A model generated the notes under the pieces. That model searched no databases, was not told where the DNA came from, and saw nothing but the letters and a program-made list of their open reading frames with translations. Below are positions 47,001 through 57,107 of a stretch of 64,000 nucleotides of DNA, piece by piece. The translations under genes were made by a program, and so were the position numbers. Every line of letters begins with the position of its first letter. Position 1 is the stretch's first letter. Source of the stretch: Panagrolaimus kolymaensis (lineage: Eukaryota > Nematoda > Chromadorea > Rhabditida > Panagrolaimidae); contig JAJQJQ010000017.1 of NCBI GenBank assembly GCA_028622995.1, positions 3,038,001 to 3,102,000 of the forward strand, read 5' to 3'.

Positions 47001-49566
47001 TAATTTTAAATTTGTGGCCGTTCTCCAAATTGGCTGAATAAACGCGAATAAAATTAAGATAAACTTATAAATTTTTCAACTTCAAAATTATCAATTATCT
47101 TAAAATCTCAATTTTTAGTCACGCTACATCCCCATCAGATTGGTCAGCACAAACACATTCAACTCCACATAGTCCAAAAAAGCAACGAACCGCTCGATCT
47201 TCATCAAGCATGTGGCAATATTCTCCTGCTCGTTCACAATCATTCCGACATCGATCAAGACCTCCAATTGAAATTCGGAGAAACCCTCTTGAAGAAGTTA
47301 CTCAGGAACGAAGACGTTCTACTCCGACAGTCAGCAGACGTTGTAGCTTACAACGGTAAGATTTTTTTTACTTCACTTTATTTCTTTCTTCTTTTTTTCC
47401 AAAAACTTCGGCATTCACGCCTTATACATATTTACTTTTTTTCAACAAACAAATTTAAGCAAAGCTTTTCTTCTTCCCATTTTCATTTCCGACGAAAATT
47501 GGTACAAAGGCTTAAAAATATTGTTTTAAAAAGGAAAAACGTTTTTCCTTTTGCCATTATTGGATTTCTTCATTTTTAAAATATTTTCTTTAGGACCCGT
47601 TATGATACACCTAGGACCGATGTCTGGCCTGAACGTGAGTTTTAAATATCATATTTAAACTTAAATATTTATTTAAACTTAAATATTTATTTTAAAAAAA
47701 TATTTTATAGAAAAACAAATGACTGCAATCGAAAAAAGATTTCTTCTTCTACCCGATTCTCAAGATTATTTACGTGTAAGGCAATTTAATATTGATAAAA
47801 AGGGTGTTGTTGTCAGTCGTGGAGATTCATTCCGACGTAAAAGAAATAACAAAGGTTTGTTGTTTTATTTTATGTTTCCTTTTTTAAAATAAAACGTTAA
47901 TGAGTAAGTTTGAGCAAAACAAAATTAAAAATTTTTTACTTTTGATCTTAAACTCATTAATTTGCAATGGCAAAATAACGGATGTAAATTTTAAACGATA
48001 GTATTCAACGCCTCCTATTTCCGCAATTTAAAAAAGTATAATTGTTTTAAATTATTTTTTGAAATTAAAAGATTTTAACGTTCTTAAAAGTCCAAGTTAT
48101 AAAAAAACAAACCAAAATATTTAATTATTTAAAAAAACACTCTTAAAGCTCATCCTACCTCGTAATTTTCATTGTGCGTTCGTCCGTGTCATTTTATTTT
48201 TCACTCACAAGATAAAAGAAAAGAGAAAAAATAAAAAAATTTGCATAAATATGAATGAACCTTTTATCTGAAGCGAAATAAAATGAAAGCATCTTAATTA
48301 ACACAAAACAAATTACAAGGCCGGCTGAAGGCCGGCAACACTTCTAGTTTAAAATAATTTGTGTGTTTTTAGCTGATAATAGTCCATCACCATTTCCTCA
48401 AAGTGAGAATGATAGCAGCCCGAGAGAAACTGCATCTCGCAGCACATCTGTAAGCAGTGCAGCGGGTTCAGGTCTTAAAGTTTCATCAACATAGCGGTCA
48501 TCCCCAGGCGAGGAAGAAGCTCCAACCACCTCACATCCTTCGTATAAAGTTCGTTATCTTTTTTCCTCCCTCAAAAATCTTTTTCCTTATTTTCAAGAAG
48601 AAAAAAAAAAAAATTTTTTTAAAATTTAATTTTTGAAAAACTCGTGAGAAAAAAAGAAAGCGGAAGTTATTGTTTATTCTTTAGATTTGCGTATTAGGGC
48701 AAACAGGCGCTGGAAAGTCATCGTTAATTTCTCAATTTATCACATCCGAATACCGTAATGCATTTGCTGATGAAGTCGAAATTTCTGATACTACTGTATC
48801 TATAAGCATTGGCGGTACTGAATGTGAATTAATTTTCATAGAAAGCAATCCAACAACAACAGTAAGTAACTTCTTCTCAAAAAAAATTGTTTTGAAGCTT
48901 AATCTTATTGGAAGTTGTAAAAATATTAAAAATATATTTGAGCAGAAAATTATTATGAAAACATTTTTTTAAATTTGTTTTAGACAGATGATTGGAAAAA
49001 TGTTGACGCGCATGCTTATGTCCTAGTTTATTCAATTGATTCCAAATCAAGCTTTCGAACAGTAACCAATGTCATGGAAGATCTTAGAGGAATTAGAAAT
49101 AATTGTCCAATAATTCTTGCTGGAAATAAAGTTGATTTAGAACGCAAACGTGCCATTGCAGCATCAGAAGTCAAAGCAATTTCACACCAATTTGGTGTTG
49201 CACATTTTGAAATTTCTGTTGCCCTTAATCATGATGTTGATGAACTTCTTGTTGGAATTGTTGCCGAAATTAAAAATGCTTATAATAACAGCCCCTTAAG
49301 ATCTGATCAAGAAAATAGCCCAACTACGGTAATTATTAATAAAAATTATTATTTAGAAAATATATCATCATACCTTTTAGTCTCGATCTGAATCAATGAA
49401 AGAAGCAGGAGGAGATTTTCAAGCAGCAATTCGCCGATTTTCCCAACGAAAGAAGCGTCAAATGGGTGTTGCTACGATTGAAACAGAATCGGGAAAATGT
49501 GCTAATTTAAGTCCAACTGGTTTATTTGCTAAACTTAGAAATTGGAGGCGAGGAGCGAAATGTTAA
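38056..49566 (+). CDS. RGK-type (Rad/Gem/Rem/Kir) small GTPase, long N-terminal extension
   Basis: Eleven exons (38056-38123, 40540-40642, 41089-41165, 47119-47355, 47594-47634, 47711-47854, 48373-48449, 48495-48548, 48685-48861, 48984-49328, 49381-49566) sum to 1,509 nt, 502 aa, with all phases matching. Introns 1 and 3 are 2.4 and 6.0 kb. Residues 1-266 are Arg/Ser-rich and look disordered. The G domain starts near residue 268: P-loop GQTGAGKSS, guanine motif GNKVDL, and a G5 region EISVALNHDVDEL that closely matches RGK proteins. There is no DxxG switch II motif; the position reads LIFIESNPTT, as expected for RGK members that do not cycle normally. The tail is basic (RRFSQRKKRQ, KLRNWRRGAKC) and ends in a lone Cys with no CAAX box. 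RGK proteins inhibit voltage-gated Ca channels and bind calmodulin and 14-3-3. The N-terminal exon is the least certain part. Poly(A) signal at 49608-49613. Confidence 0.83.
40643..41088 (+). other. intron 2 of the RGK gene
   Basis: AT-rich intron of 446 bp between canonical GTAAGT and a TTATAG acceptor. No further feature seen. Confidence 0.6.
41166..47118 (+). other. 6.0-kb intron 3 of the RGK gene
   Basis: Begins GTATGT and ends TTTTTAG. It is rich in poly(T), with a TTTG/T-run block at about 41175-41225. A perfect 28-bp hairpin lies at 46411-46438. I find no nested gene on either strand. Its size, about 100 times the typical intron in this window, suggests it carries regulatory elements. 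Confidence 0.55.
48153..48347 (+). mobile_element. short non-autonomous Helitron-like element
   Basis: Within intron 6 of the RGK gene. The left end begins TCCTACC after an A, and a GTGCGTTCGTCCGTGTC block, resembling conserved 5' sequences of many Helitrons, lies about 25 bp inside. The right end has a GC-rich stem-loop (GCCGGC, loop TGAAG, GCCGGC) about 10 bp before CTAG, followed by host T. Helitrons show exactly this: 5' TC, 3' hairpin, CTRR, insertion between A and T. At 195 bp it has no coding capacity. Confidence 0.6.
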
Positions 49567-49979
49567 ACACCAACACATTTATCATGTTTCTCTTTTAATT
49601 TGTGAGCAATAAAAAAAGTGCAAAAATACTTTCTTTTTTATCTTTGTAATTACATTTTAGTTATATTTAATAAAAATTTGTAAGAAAAAAACGGTTGATG
49701 CTATAGTTTATATAAAGTTAATATAGTCTCTTATGTAACATTTTAAAATTATTAAAAAAATTTGTGAAATACATATTTTGACGTATTTAGCTAGCTAAAC
49801 TCTTTCAAACAGAAAAAAAAGTTACAACAAAAGAAAACAATAATGTGGGCGATCACTCGCATACTTTGGCCTTATCTCGCGCATATTTACTCGCGCCACT
49901 TTTTTTTTCAAAGGTGATCTTTTGTCATTAGAAGAAAGTTTTTCAAAATTTAGTTGAGTTCAAAGTAGCTTTTGCAAGG
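49567..49979. other. intergenic
   Basis: 3' UTR of the RGK gene then a probable promoter. A relatively CG-rich patch with repeated TCGC/CGCG steps lies at 49850-49900 just upstream of the next gene; its function is unknown. Confidence 0.4.
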
Positions 49980-51370
49980 ATGTCATCTCAAGAAGTTATT
50001 TTCCAAACAAATGTTCTTATTCGTCAAATAATAGAGAATATTATCGATGGACCTGTGAATATTTTGAAATTGGCTTTGATCAATCGAAAATTTTACGAAG
50101 AAGTTTGCAGTCGTCTTCGACAATTTCAACATATTGAACTTTATCGAATTAAACATGAACTTGGTGATGATGATCTCGATGAAACTCAACTCGAAGATGA
50201 TGCTGATAATGAAAAAAGGCTCGAATCTCGAACTCAGTATGGTATCAATCAAATCATTTGTGAAAAACAATCCATTTTCAAATCAAATTTAATCTTTGTG
50301 GTAAATCAATCCCGAGTAACTTCGATTGATTTTCGAAAATTGAATGATTGTGATGATATTGATTTGAATTCGTTACTTCAATTATCCGGTAATCATTTTT
50401 TTACATTCATTAACCTTTTTAATTCTTCCTTTTAGGCTTACAACATCTTACGTTTGATCCTTCTCAAAGACGTAGTTCAAATTCTACTTATCTCAAGCTC
50501 ATTGAAAAGAACATCAAAACTCTTCGTAAGCTAATCCATCCTCCTGAAGATTTCTTCAAATCCCTCCTTGCTGATGATGCATATATTAATCTCGATCATC
50601 TTGAAATGGATATTACTGTTATTCGAACAATGTCTAGTGGCCTTCGTCATGGTGAAGATGTACGAATGAGTGATGTTTACGAAGAATTTGAAGTAAGCTG
50701 TTTTTTATTATTATTTAGCGCATAATAAGTAGGGTTGTTTCAGGAAATCATCGAAAACAAACTCAAAGTCAACTCCCTCATTTTCTATGGACATAATAGA
50801 GCTCGCTTTTTACCGTACTATCAAACTTTACTAACTGCATCTGGTGCTAGAACTCTCAAAATGATATGTGATGAACCAAATGGTAACAGTGAAGATCTTA
50901 TGTTTTTTCAACAATGGAAAAATCGGAACCATAGATTTGCTATGATTAATGAAATGGAGCTAATTTTTTGGAAAGATAATCTCAAAGCTCAATATGAATC
51001 AGCCATTAACTTACTTCTTGATGTTTTTCCCAAACTTGCAAAGCTTACTTTCGGATCTCAACTATCTAATTCTCCTGATGAATGTATCGAAATTCTCGAC
51101 ATTATCTCTGCATATTGGAAAAAGAATACACTTGAAAGAAGACGCAAGCACTATATAAATATCGCTGCAAAAATACCAAAGGTTTGCTTTTTTGTTACAA
51201 TTTCTTTCCGATAATATTCAATTTATTTTTAGGAAAAGCAGAATAACTTTGAAAATCGATTACTTCAACATAAAAGCTATCGCAATGTTCGAAAAACTTG
51301 TAAAATATGGTATTTTACGATGCGAATAAATGTTGAAAATGAAATCCATATCTCTTTTCATCTGTTGTAA
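49980..51370 (+). CDS. unrecognised protein, F-box-like N-terminus
   Basis: Four exons (49980-50388, 50436-50692, 50744-51181, 51233-51370) make 413 aa without frame break. I do not recognise the family. Residues 18-50 (IIENIIDGPVNILKLALINRKFYEEV) have the leucine pattern and spacing of an F-box followed by the start of solenoid-like repeats. An acidic stretch (LGDDDLDETQLEDDADNE) follows at 57-75, and later segments (LQHLTFDP, LDHLEMDI, LAKLTFGS) recall irregular leucine-rich or FTH/FBA-like repeats seen in nematode F-box proteins. If that is right it would be an SCF substrate adaptor. No signal peptide or membrane helix. It has its own AATAAA at 51455-51460 and lies 413 bp after the RGK gene. 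Confidence 0.7.
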
Positions 51371-51862
51371 TTAGATTTGTGTTTTGGGAGATGTATATTT
51401 TAGTTTTTTGTTGTCATTTTCTTAACTTTTGCATTTTTTTATATATCAGAAACCAATAAAAAAATTTACTTTTAAATGGAATCTTATTGGACAAAAAATG
51501 CATACAAACTATGCATATAATGTATTCATCATACACTAGTATTCATTAAATCATAAAATTATGGATTTTAAAAGCTAAGGTAATTCAGTTAAAAATGATT
51601 ATACGATGTTGAAGTTAAAAAACGATAAAAAAAGTAAAGGAATTTTGTATTCCATAAAAAAGGAAAACGCTGCAAGCTGTTTTGAATCCCTGAAACTCTT
51701 AGAACGAAAATAGCGATAACCTATCATTGCTGTTTTATGAAATTTCTTTCCAAACCATGCTAGTAAATATTTTCTCCTATTAAAAAATTATTTTATATTT
51801 TTAAAAGCGCTTTTGTACTTATTTGTAACACAATAATAATTATTAATTTTTTAGTTATCAGC
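51371..51862. other. intergenic, upstream of Nopp140
   Basis: AT-rich. A small ATGCATA/TATGCAT hairpin is near 51497-51516. A TTTTTTAG acceptor at about 51848-51855 lies 7 bp before the Nopp140 ATG and is a likely trans-splice site. Confidence 0.4.
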
Positions 51863-54469
51863 ATGGTAAAGCAAAAAAATGTTAAATCCTATGATGATTC
51901 GTCTGATGAAGAAGTTTCTGTAAAGAAACCTCTTCCATCTCCTGCTCCAAAAGTCGCTCCAACGAAGAATGATACATCTGATTCTTCATTTGAGGAAGAA
52001 GCTCCACTAAAGAAAGCTTTTCAAAAGACGACTCCCAAAGTTGCTCCAACGAAGAAAGAAACCTCTGATGATTCATCCGAAGATGACGTTCCACCGAAGA
52101 AAGCTCCTCAAAAGAAGATTCAAAATGGTATGATAAAGAAAGCTGAAATATCTGATGACTCATCGGAAGATGAAGCTCCGCCGAAGAAAATTCCTCAAAA
52201 ACCGACTCCCAAAGTTGCTACAACGAAGAAAGAAACGTCAGATGACTCTTCTGAAGATGAAGCTCCTCAAAAGCCGACTCCTAAAGCTCAAGGAAAGAAA
52301 GCTGAAACATCTGATGACTCATCTGATGATGAAGCTCCACAAAAGCAGACTCCTAAAGCTCAAGGAAAGAAAACCGAAACATCTGATGACTCATCCGAAG
52401 ATGAAGCTCCGCCGAAGAAAATTCCTCAAAAACCGACTCCCAAAGTTGCTACAACGAAGAAAGAAACGTCAGATGACTCTTCTGAAGATGAAGCTCCACC
52501 GAAGAAAGCTCCTCAAAAGCCGACTCCTAAAGCTCAAGGAAAGAAAGCTGAAACATCTGATGACTCATCTGATGATGAAGCTCCACCGAAGAAAGCTCCA
52601 CAAAAGCAGACTCCTAAAGCTCAAGGAAAGAAAACCGAAACATCTGATGACTCATCCGAAGATGAAGCTCCGCCGAAGAAAATTCCTCAAAAACCGACTC
52701 CCAAAGTTGCTACAACGAAGAAAGAAACGTCAGATGACTCTTCTGAAGATGAAGCTCCACCGAAGAAAGCTCCTCAAAAGCCGACTCCTAAAGCTCAAGG
52801 AAAGAAAGCTGAAACATCTGATGACTCATCTGATGATGAAGCTCCACCGAAGAAAGCTCCTCAAAAGCCGACTCCTAAAGCTCAAGGAAAGAAAGCTGAA
52901 ACGTCCGATGACTCATCTGATGATGATGCTCAACCGAAGAAAGCTCCTCAAAAGCTGACTCCTAAAGCTCAAAGAAAGAAAGCTGAAACATCTGATGATT
53001 CATCCGAAGATGAAGCTCCGCCGAAGAAAATTCCTCAAAAGACGACTACCAAAGTTGCTCCAACGAAGAAAGAAACATCTGAAGATGAAGCTCCTCAAAA
53101 GCCGATTCCCAAAGCTCTGGGAAATAAAGTTGAAACATCTGACGACTCATCTGAAGATGAAGCTCCACCGAAGAAAACTCCACAAAAGCAGACTCCTAAA
53201 GTTGCTCCAACGAAGAAAGAAACGTCTGATGACTCTTCTGAAGATGAAGTTCCACCGAAGAAAGCTCCTCAAAAGTCGACTCCTAAAGCTCAAGGAAAGA
53301 AAACCGAAACATCTGATGACTCATCTGAAAATGAAGCTCCACCAAAGAAAGCTCTTCAAAAGACGACTCCCAAAGCTATGGTAAAGAAAGTTGAAGCATC
53401 TGATGATGAAGCTCCACCTAAGAACGCTCATCAAAAGAAGACTCAAAATGGTAATGTAAAAAAGAAAGCTGAAACATCAGATGACTCATCTGAAGATGAA
53501 ACTCCGCCGAAGAAAGCTCCAAAAAAGCCTACTCCTAAAGCTATGGTAAAGAAAACATCCGTTGATGAAGCTCCACCCAAGATCACTCCTCAAAAACCAA
53601 CTCCTAAAGCTATGGTAAAGAAAGTTGAAACATATGATGATGAAGCTCCACCGAAGAACGCTCCTCAAAAGAACATTCAAAATGGTATGGTAAAGAAAGC
53701 CGAAACATCTGATGACTCCTCTGAAGATGAAGCTCCGCCTAAGAAACCTCCACAAAAGCCGACTCCTAAAGCTCAAGGAAAGAAAGCTGAAACGTCTGAT
53801 GATTCATCCGAAGATGAAGCTCCGCCGAAGAAAACTCCTCAAAAAGCGAATCCCGTTTCAACGAAGAAAACGCCTCAAAATGGTACGTTAAAGAACGCTG
53901 AAACGTCTGATGATTCATCTGAAGATGAGTCTCTACCGAAGAAAGCTCTTCAAAAACGGACTCACAATGGTATGGTAAAGAAAACTGAAACATCTGATGA
54001 AGAAGTTCCACCGAAGAAAGCTCTTCTAATGCCGGTTATAAAAACTACGGTAACGAATGCTGAAACATCTGATGATTCGTCTGAAGAAGAAGCTCCAATA
54101 AAACCAACTCCAAATTTGAAACGCCCTGCAGATGCTTCTTTGAATAATGGCCCTGCTGCAAAAAAACCATTTCCTGATGTACGGAGGGTTAGTCATTATC
54201 ATATTTTAAAATATTTTTTACATCTATTCTTTTAGAAAAGTGAACCTTATCGGCGAGTGACTGCTAGTCTTTATGATCTTCCAGAAAATCTTCGTGATAA
54301 TTCTTACCAACAAAACGCTGATTCTTGGGGAGCTAAAGCTAATGAAGATTTTAAAAGAATTCAAGGAAAAAATTTTCGCCATGAAAAAACTAAGAAAAAA
54401 CGTGGAAGTTATACTGGTGGTAAAATCTCACAAGCAGTTAATTCACATAAATTTGCTGATAGTGATTGA
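51863..54469 (+). CDS. Nopp140/NOLC1 nucleolar phosphoprotein (DAO-5-like)
   Basis: Two exons (51863-54187, 54236-54469) encode 852 aa. Residues 1-750 consist of about 25 alternating acidic serine clusters (SDDSSEDEAPPKK) and basic Lys/Pro/Ala linkers (KAPQKPTPKAQGKK), the classic Nopp140 design and a dense casein kinase 2 target. The last 78 residues form the conserved SRP40 C-terminal domain (RRVTASLYDLPENLRDNSY, ADSWGAKANEDFK, RGSYTGGKI). There is no LisH motif at the N-terminus, as human NOLC1 has. Family role: nucleolar and Cajal body chaperone that binds box H/ACA and C/D snoRNPs and RNA polymerase I. The gene downstream encodes NHP2, an H/ACA core protein. The repeat array has recently homogenised blocks with near-identical 231 and 261 bp periods. 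Confidence 0.93.
52181..52950 (+). repeat. near-identical internal repeats in the Nopp140 linker array
   Basis: The block beginning CCGAAGAAAATTCCTCAAAA recurs at 52181, 52412 and 52673, spacings of 231 and 261 bp, both multiples of three. Flanking acidic-basic modules are copied with very few changes. This points to recent unequal exchange or replication slippage that kept the frame. Confidence 0.8.
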
Positions 54470-54629
54470 TTTATGTCTTGTTTTTTATTGTAATTCTTGT
54501 TGATTTTGTTATTGCTTCATTTGATTTCTATATAAATGTTACATATAACTTGGTCTTAAAGATTTTTTGTTTGTTGTTAATTCATCATTAATATATCTTT
54601 TTGTTGGCGTTGATTTTTGAATCATCTTT

Positions 54630-54647
54630 TTATTTGTTGTTTTACAG
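54630..54647 (+). other. candidate SL2-type trans-splice acceptor before NHP2
   Basis: A T-rich run ending TTTTACAG directly abuts the ATG at 54648. The 178-bp gap after the Nopp140 stop is U-rich and contains no AATAAA, as expected within a nematode operon. Confidence 0.6.
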
Positions 54648-55168
54648 ATGAAAGCTGAACAAATGGATGAAAGCGGTGTCGAATCGACAACTGGACCTTC
54701 AACAGATAAAGATGTTTATGCAGAACTTTGTGGTGTTGTAAACAATATTTCACAACCACTTGCAAATCGAAAACTCGCTAAAAAATTATATAAATTAGTT
54801 AAAAAGGCTGCTGCTGATAAATCAACTATGCGTCAAGGAGTTGCTGATGTTTTGAAAGCCATGCGTAAAAATGAAAAGGGTATCATGATTTTAGCAGGTG
54901 AGCTTTTTAATATTTGATTACAAATGTTTTATTTAATAATTAATTTTTAGGCAATGTTTCTCCTATTGATATATACAGCCATATTCCTGTACTTTGTGAA
55001 GATAACAACATTCCTTATGTTTTTACTCCATCTCGTGAACATCTTGGTCTTGCTACTGGTCATCGACGGCCCGCAATTGTTTTAATGATTAAAAGGGGTG
55101 AAGATTATGGCGATCTCTACGATGAAGTACATGGTATCGTAAGCAATCTTGTTGTTGAAGGTGTTTGA
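54648..55168 (+). CDS. nhp-2: NHP2, H/ACA snoRNP core protein (L7Ae family)
   Basis: Two exons (54648-54897, 54951-55168) encode 155 aa, matching the usual ~153 aa. After a short acidic leader come NHP2/L7Ae signatures: LAKKLYKLVKKAAADKSTMR, RQGVADVLKAMRKNEKG, ILAGNVSPIDIYSHIPVLCED and PYVFTPSREHLGLATGHRRP. Family role: binds kink-turn-like parts of box H/ACA RNAs with dyskerin, NOP10 and GAR1 for rRNA and snRNA pseudouridylation in the nucleolus. The ATG sits directly behind a TTTTACAG acceptor. It is the downstream gene of a tight same-strand pair with Nopp140. A poly(A) signal lies at 55219-55224, 51 bp after the stop, and the next gene is convergent, 156 bp away. Confidence 0.96.
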
Positions 55169-55324
55169 CCCTCTCTTTGTTTTTTGTTTTATTTGTTTGT
55201 TGAGTTTATACGTTTATGAATAAATATGTTCTTTTGAAAACAAGTTTTTATTTTAGAATTAAATAAACATCGAAGCAAGAAAGAAAATATTAGTTATAAT
55301 AAAACATAAAAATAAGGATAAATT

Positions 55325-56579
55325 TTATTTCTTTTGAGGTTTTTCTTCAACTTTAGCCGGAGTAGCAGGTGTTCCTTCCGTTTCTGTAGCCGTTCCTTTC
55401 TTCTTGTCTGTTTCAGCATCTTCGCGATCTTTTTCCGATTTTTGAAGAGCAAGTTTGTTATCAATCAAATTATGAAGAGCGATGACTGTACGAACCATTG
55501 AGCCAAGATAAATACACATAAGTTGGTCATTTGTCTGAACGTTATGAGCTTCAACAAATTCTGGTTGAGTAACATCAGGGAGAAGGTTGAGAACTTCCTG
55601 AAAAAAAGTCATAGTTTATAAAAAAATTAAATAAAATACTCACTTGAATATAATAGATTACAGAATGATTGGCAGGAAGTTTACCTTCTGAAACTTCTCG
55701 AAGGTAACGTTGAATATCACGAAGTTGAGTATGAAGTCCACGAAGACCCATAAGTTGATCAGTAACTCTTTGAGATAAAGTTCCAGCGGTTTGATCTTTG
55801 ATATCACGAAGAAGATGTTCAACTCCAACTTCTTCAGCTTCTTCTGCACCGATTTCACTAGGAACATGTTCATAAGTTTTGATTGGAGGAGTGCCATCCT
55901 AAAAAAAATTTCATAGGAGAAATAAAATAGAAAGACTCACATCATGAACTTCTTGAACTTCAATGTAAGCTTCTGTTGGAAGTCCTAAATCCTTAGGTTC
56001 AGCTTCAATAATAACAAGAACAGGATTTGGTGTGAACCGCTTAAGTTGTTCATTAATAGCAATATCATTCTAAAAATCAATATAAAAAATACATTTCAAG
56101 CATATTGAAACCAACTTTAGATAACTTTGGTCCAGTGTGATACCATCCAACGATTTTTTCTTTTGCAGCAACTTTATAGAACATCGCATACATACTTTCA
56201 AGATAATCCATATCAAGGAACCATGTTTTCTTGTCTTTTTCATCTTCGTCAAATGGTACTAAAAAATAACATTAGCAAAATATTTTAAGAAAAGCTCAAA
56301 AGAGTTACCGGCAAAGCTATTAGCGATATCTAAAGTCTTGTCAGATTTCATACTTCCAAGAAGAACACCAACCACACGTTTAACAGTTTGAGTCTTGCTT
56401 ACACGATTAAAATGATCAACAACACTTAATAAAACCAAAGGATGAACAACGACTTTCTTTACAGGAAGATTAAGATGAATTGAACTTGCGCAGTAATTAG
56501 TTTTAGTTCCAACAGGGATTGGAGGATCAACGATAGGTGTTACTTTTTCGCTTCCTTCATCTTTCTTATGGGGTGCCAT
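55325..56579 (-). CDS. rpn-8: 26S proteasome lid subunit Rpn8 (PSMD7)
   Basis: Five minus-strand exons (56579-56309, 56258-56116, 56069-55941, 55898-55644, 55597-55325) give 356 aa. The MPN domain is plain: [50 protein letters not shown]. The JAMM metalloprotease residues of Rpn11 are absent, as in all Rpn8 proteins. The C-terminal helices that bundle with other lid subunits follow ([30 protein letters not shown]), then a charged Lys/Glu/Thr tail. Rpn8 pairs with Rpn11 and positions the deubiquitinase at the proteasome entry pore. The start was chosen at the first ATG after a TTTTTAG acceptor about 18 bp upstream. An AATAAA overlaps the stop codon on the coding strand. Confidence 0.96.
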
Positions 56580-57107
56580 CGTAATTGAACAACCAACCTA
56601 AAAATAATAATAAAAAATTAGAGGTTTTAAAAAAATGATAATGAGAAGAGTTTGAAAATGCAAAAATACATTGAAACACGAAGAAAATTTCAATGATGAA
56701 GAATGATGACTTTGGCAAACTGAGAATTTTGTTTGGAAGAGAGAAGAATCGAGCGAGGAATAGAATTTTCAAAAACCTTTTTGTTTCTCAAGCAAAATAC
56801 TAATGGTATCTTCTTTTTTTGTTGTGTAAATCTTTTTTTAAACCTAATGTTACATATAAAAAAAAATAATAAATCCGTTAATTAGCATGATAAAGAAGAA
56901 TTCCATATCAATATTTTGCAACAGTCACGTTCAAAGTCTTAAACTTCTTAAAGCCTCAATCCATCATTAATCTCGTAATTGTATTTAGACATAACCATAA
57001 AGCATTTATTCTTACAAAATTATTATTAAAAAACTCCACAGTGATTATCACAAATTAAAGCACCCGGATTAAGACGTTATATATATAAAAACAAAGCAAA
57101 AAAATTA
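56580..57107. other. intergenic between two minus-strand genes
   Basis: Contains the upstream region of rpn-8 and the 3' UTR of the mannosidase gene. AT-rich, nothing else seen. Confidence 0.4.

Noticed and set aside
47640..47710. Tandem AAATATTTATTTAAACTT repeat of about two units
   Set aside because: Two imperfect copies in an AT-rich 76-bp intron; too little to be more than chance slippage.
52155..53384. Long shadow frames rich in Lys/Leu/Arg inside Nopp140
   Set aside because: They are out-of-frame readings of the same repeat array; the true frame has the SRP40 domain after it.
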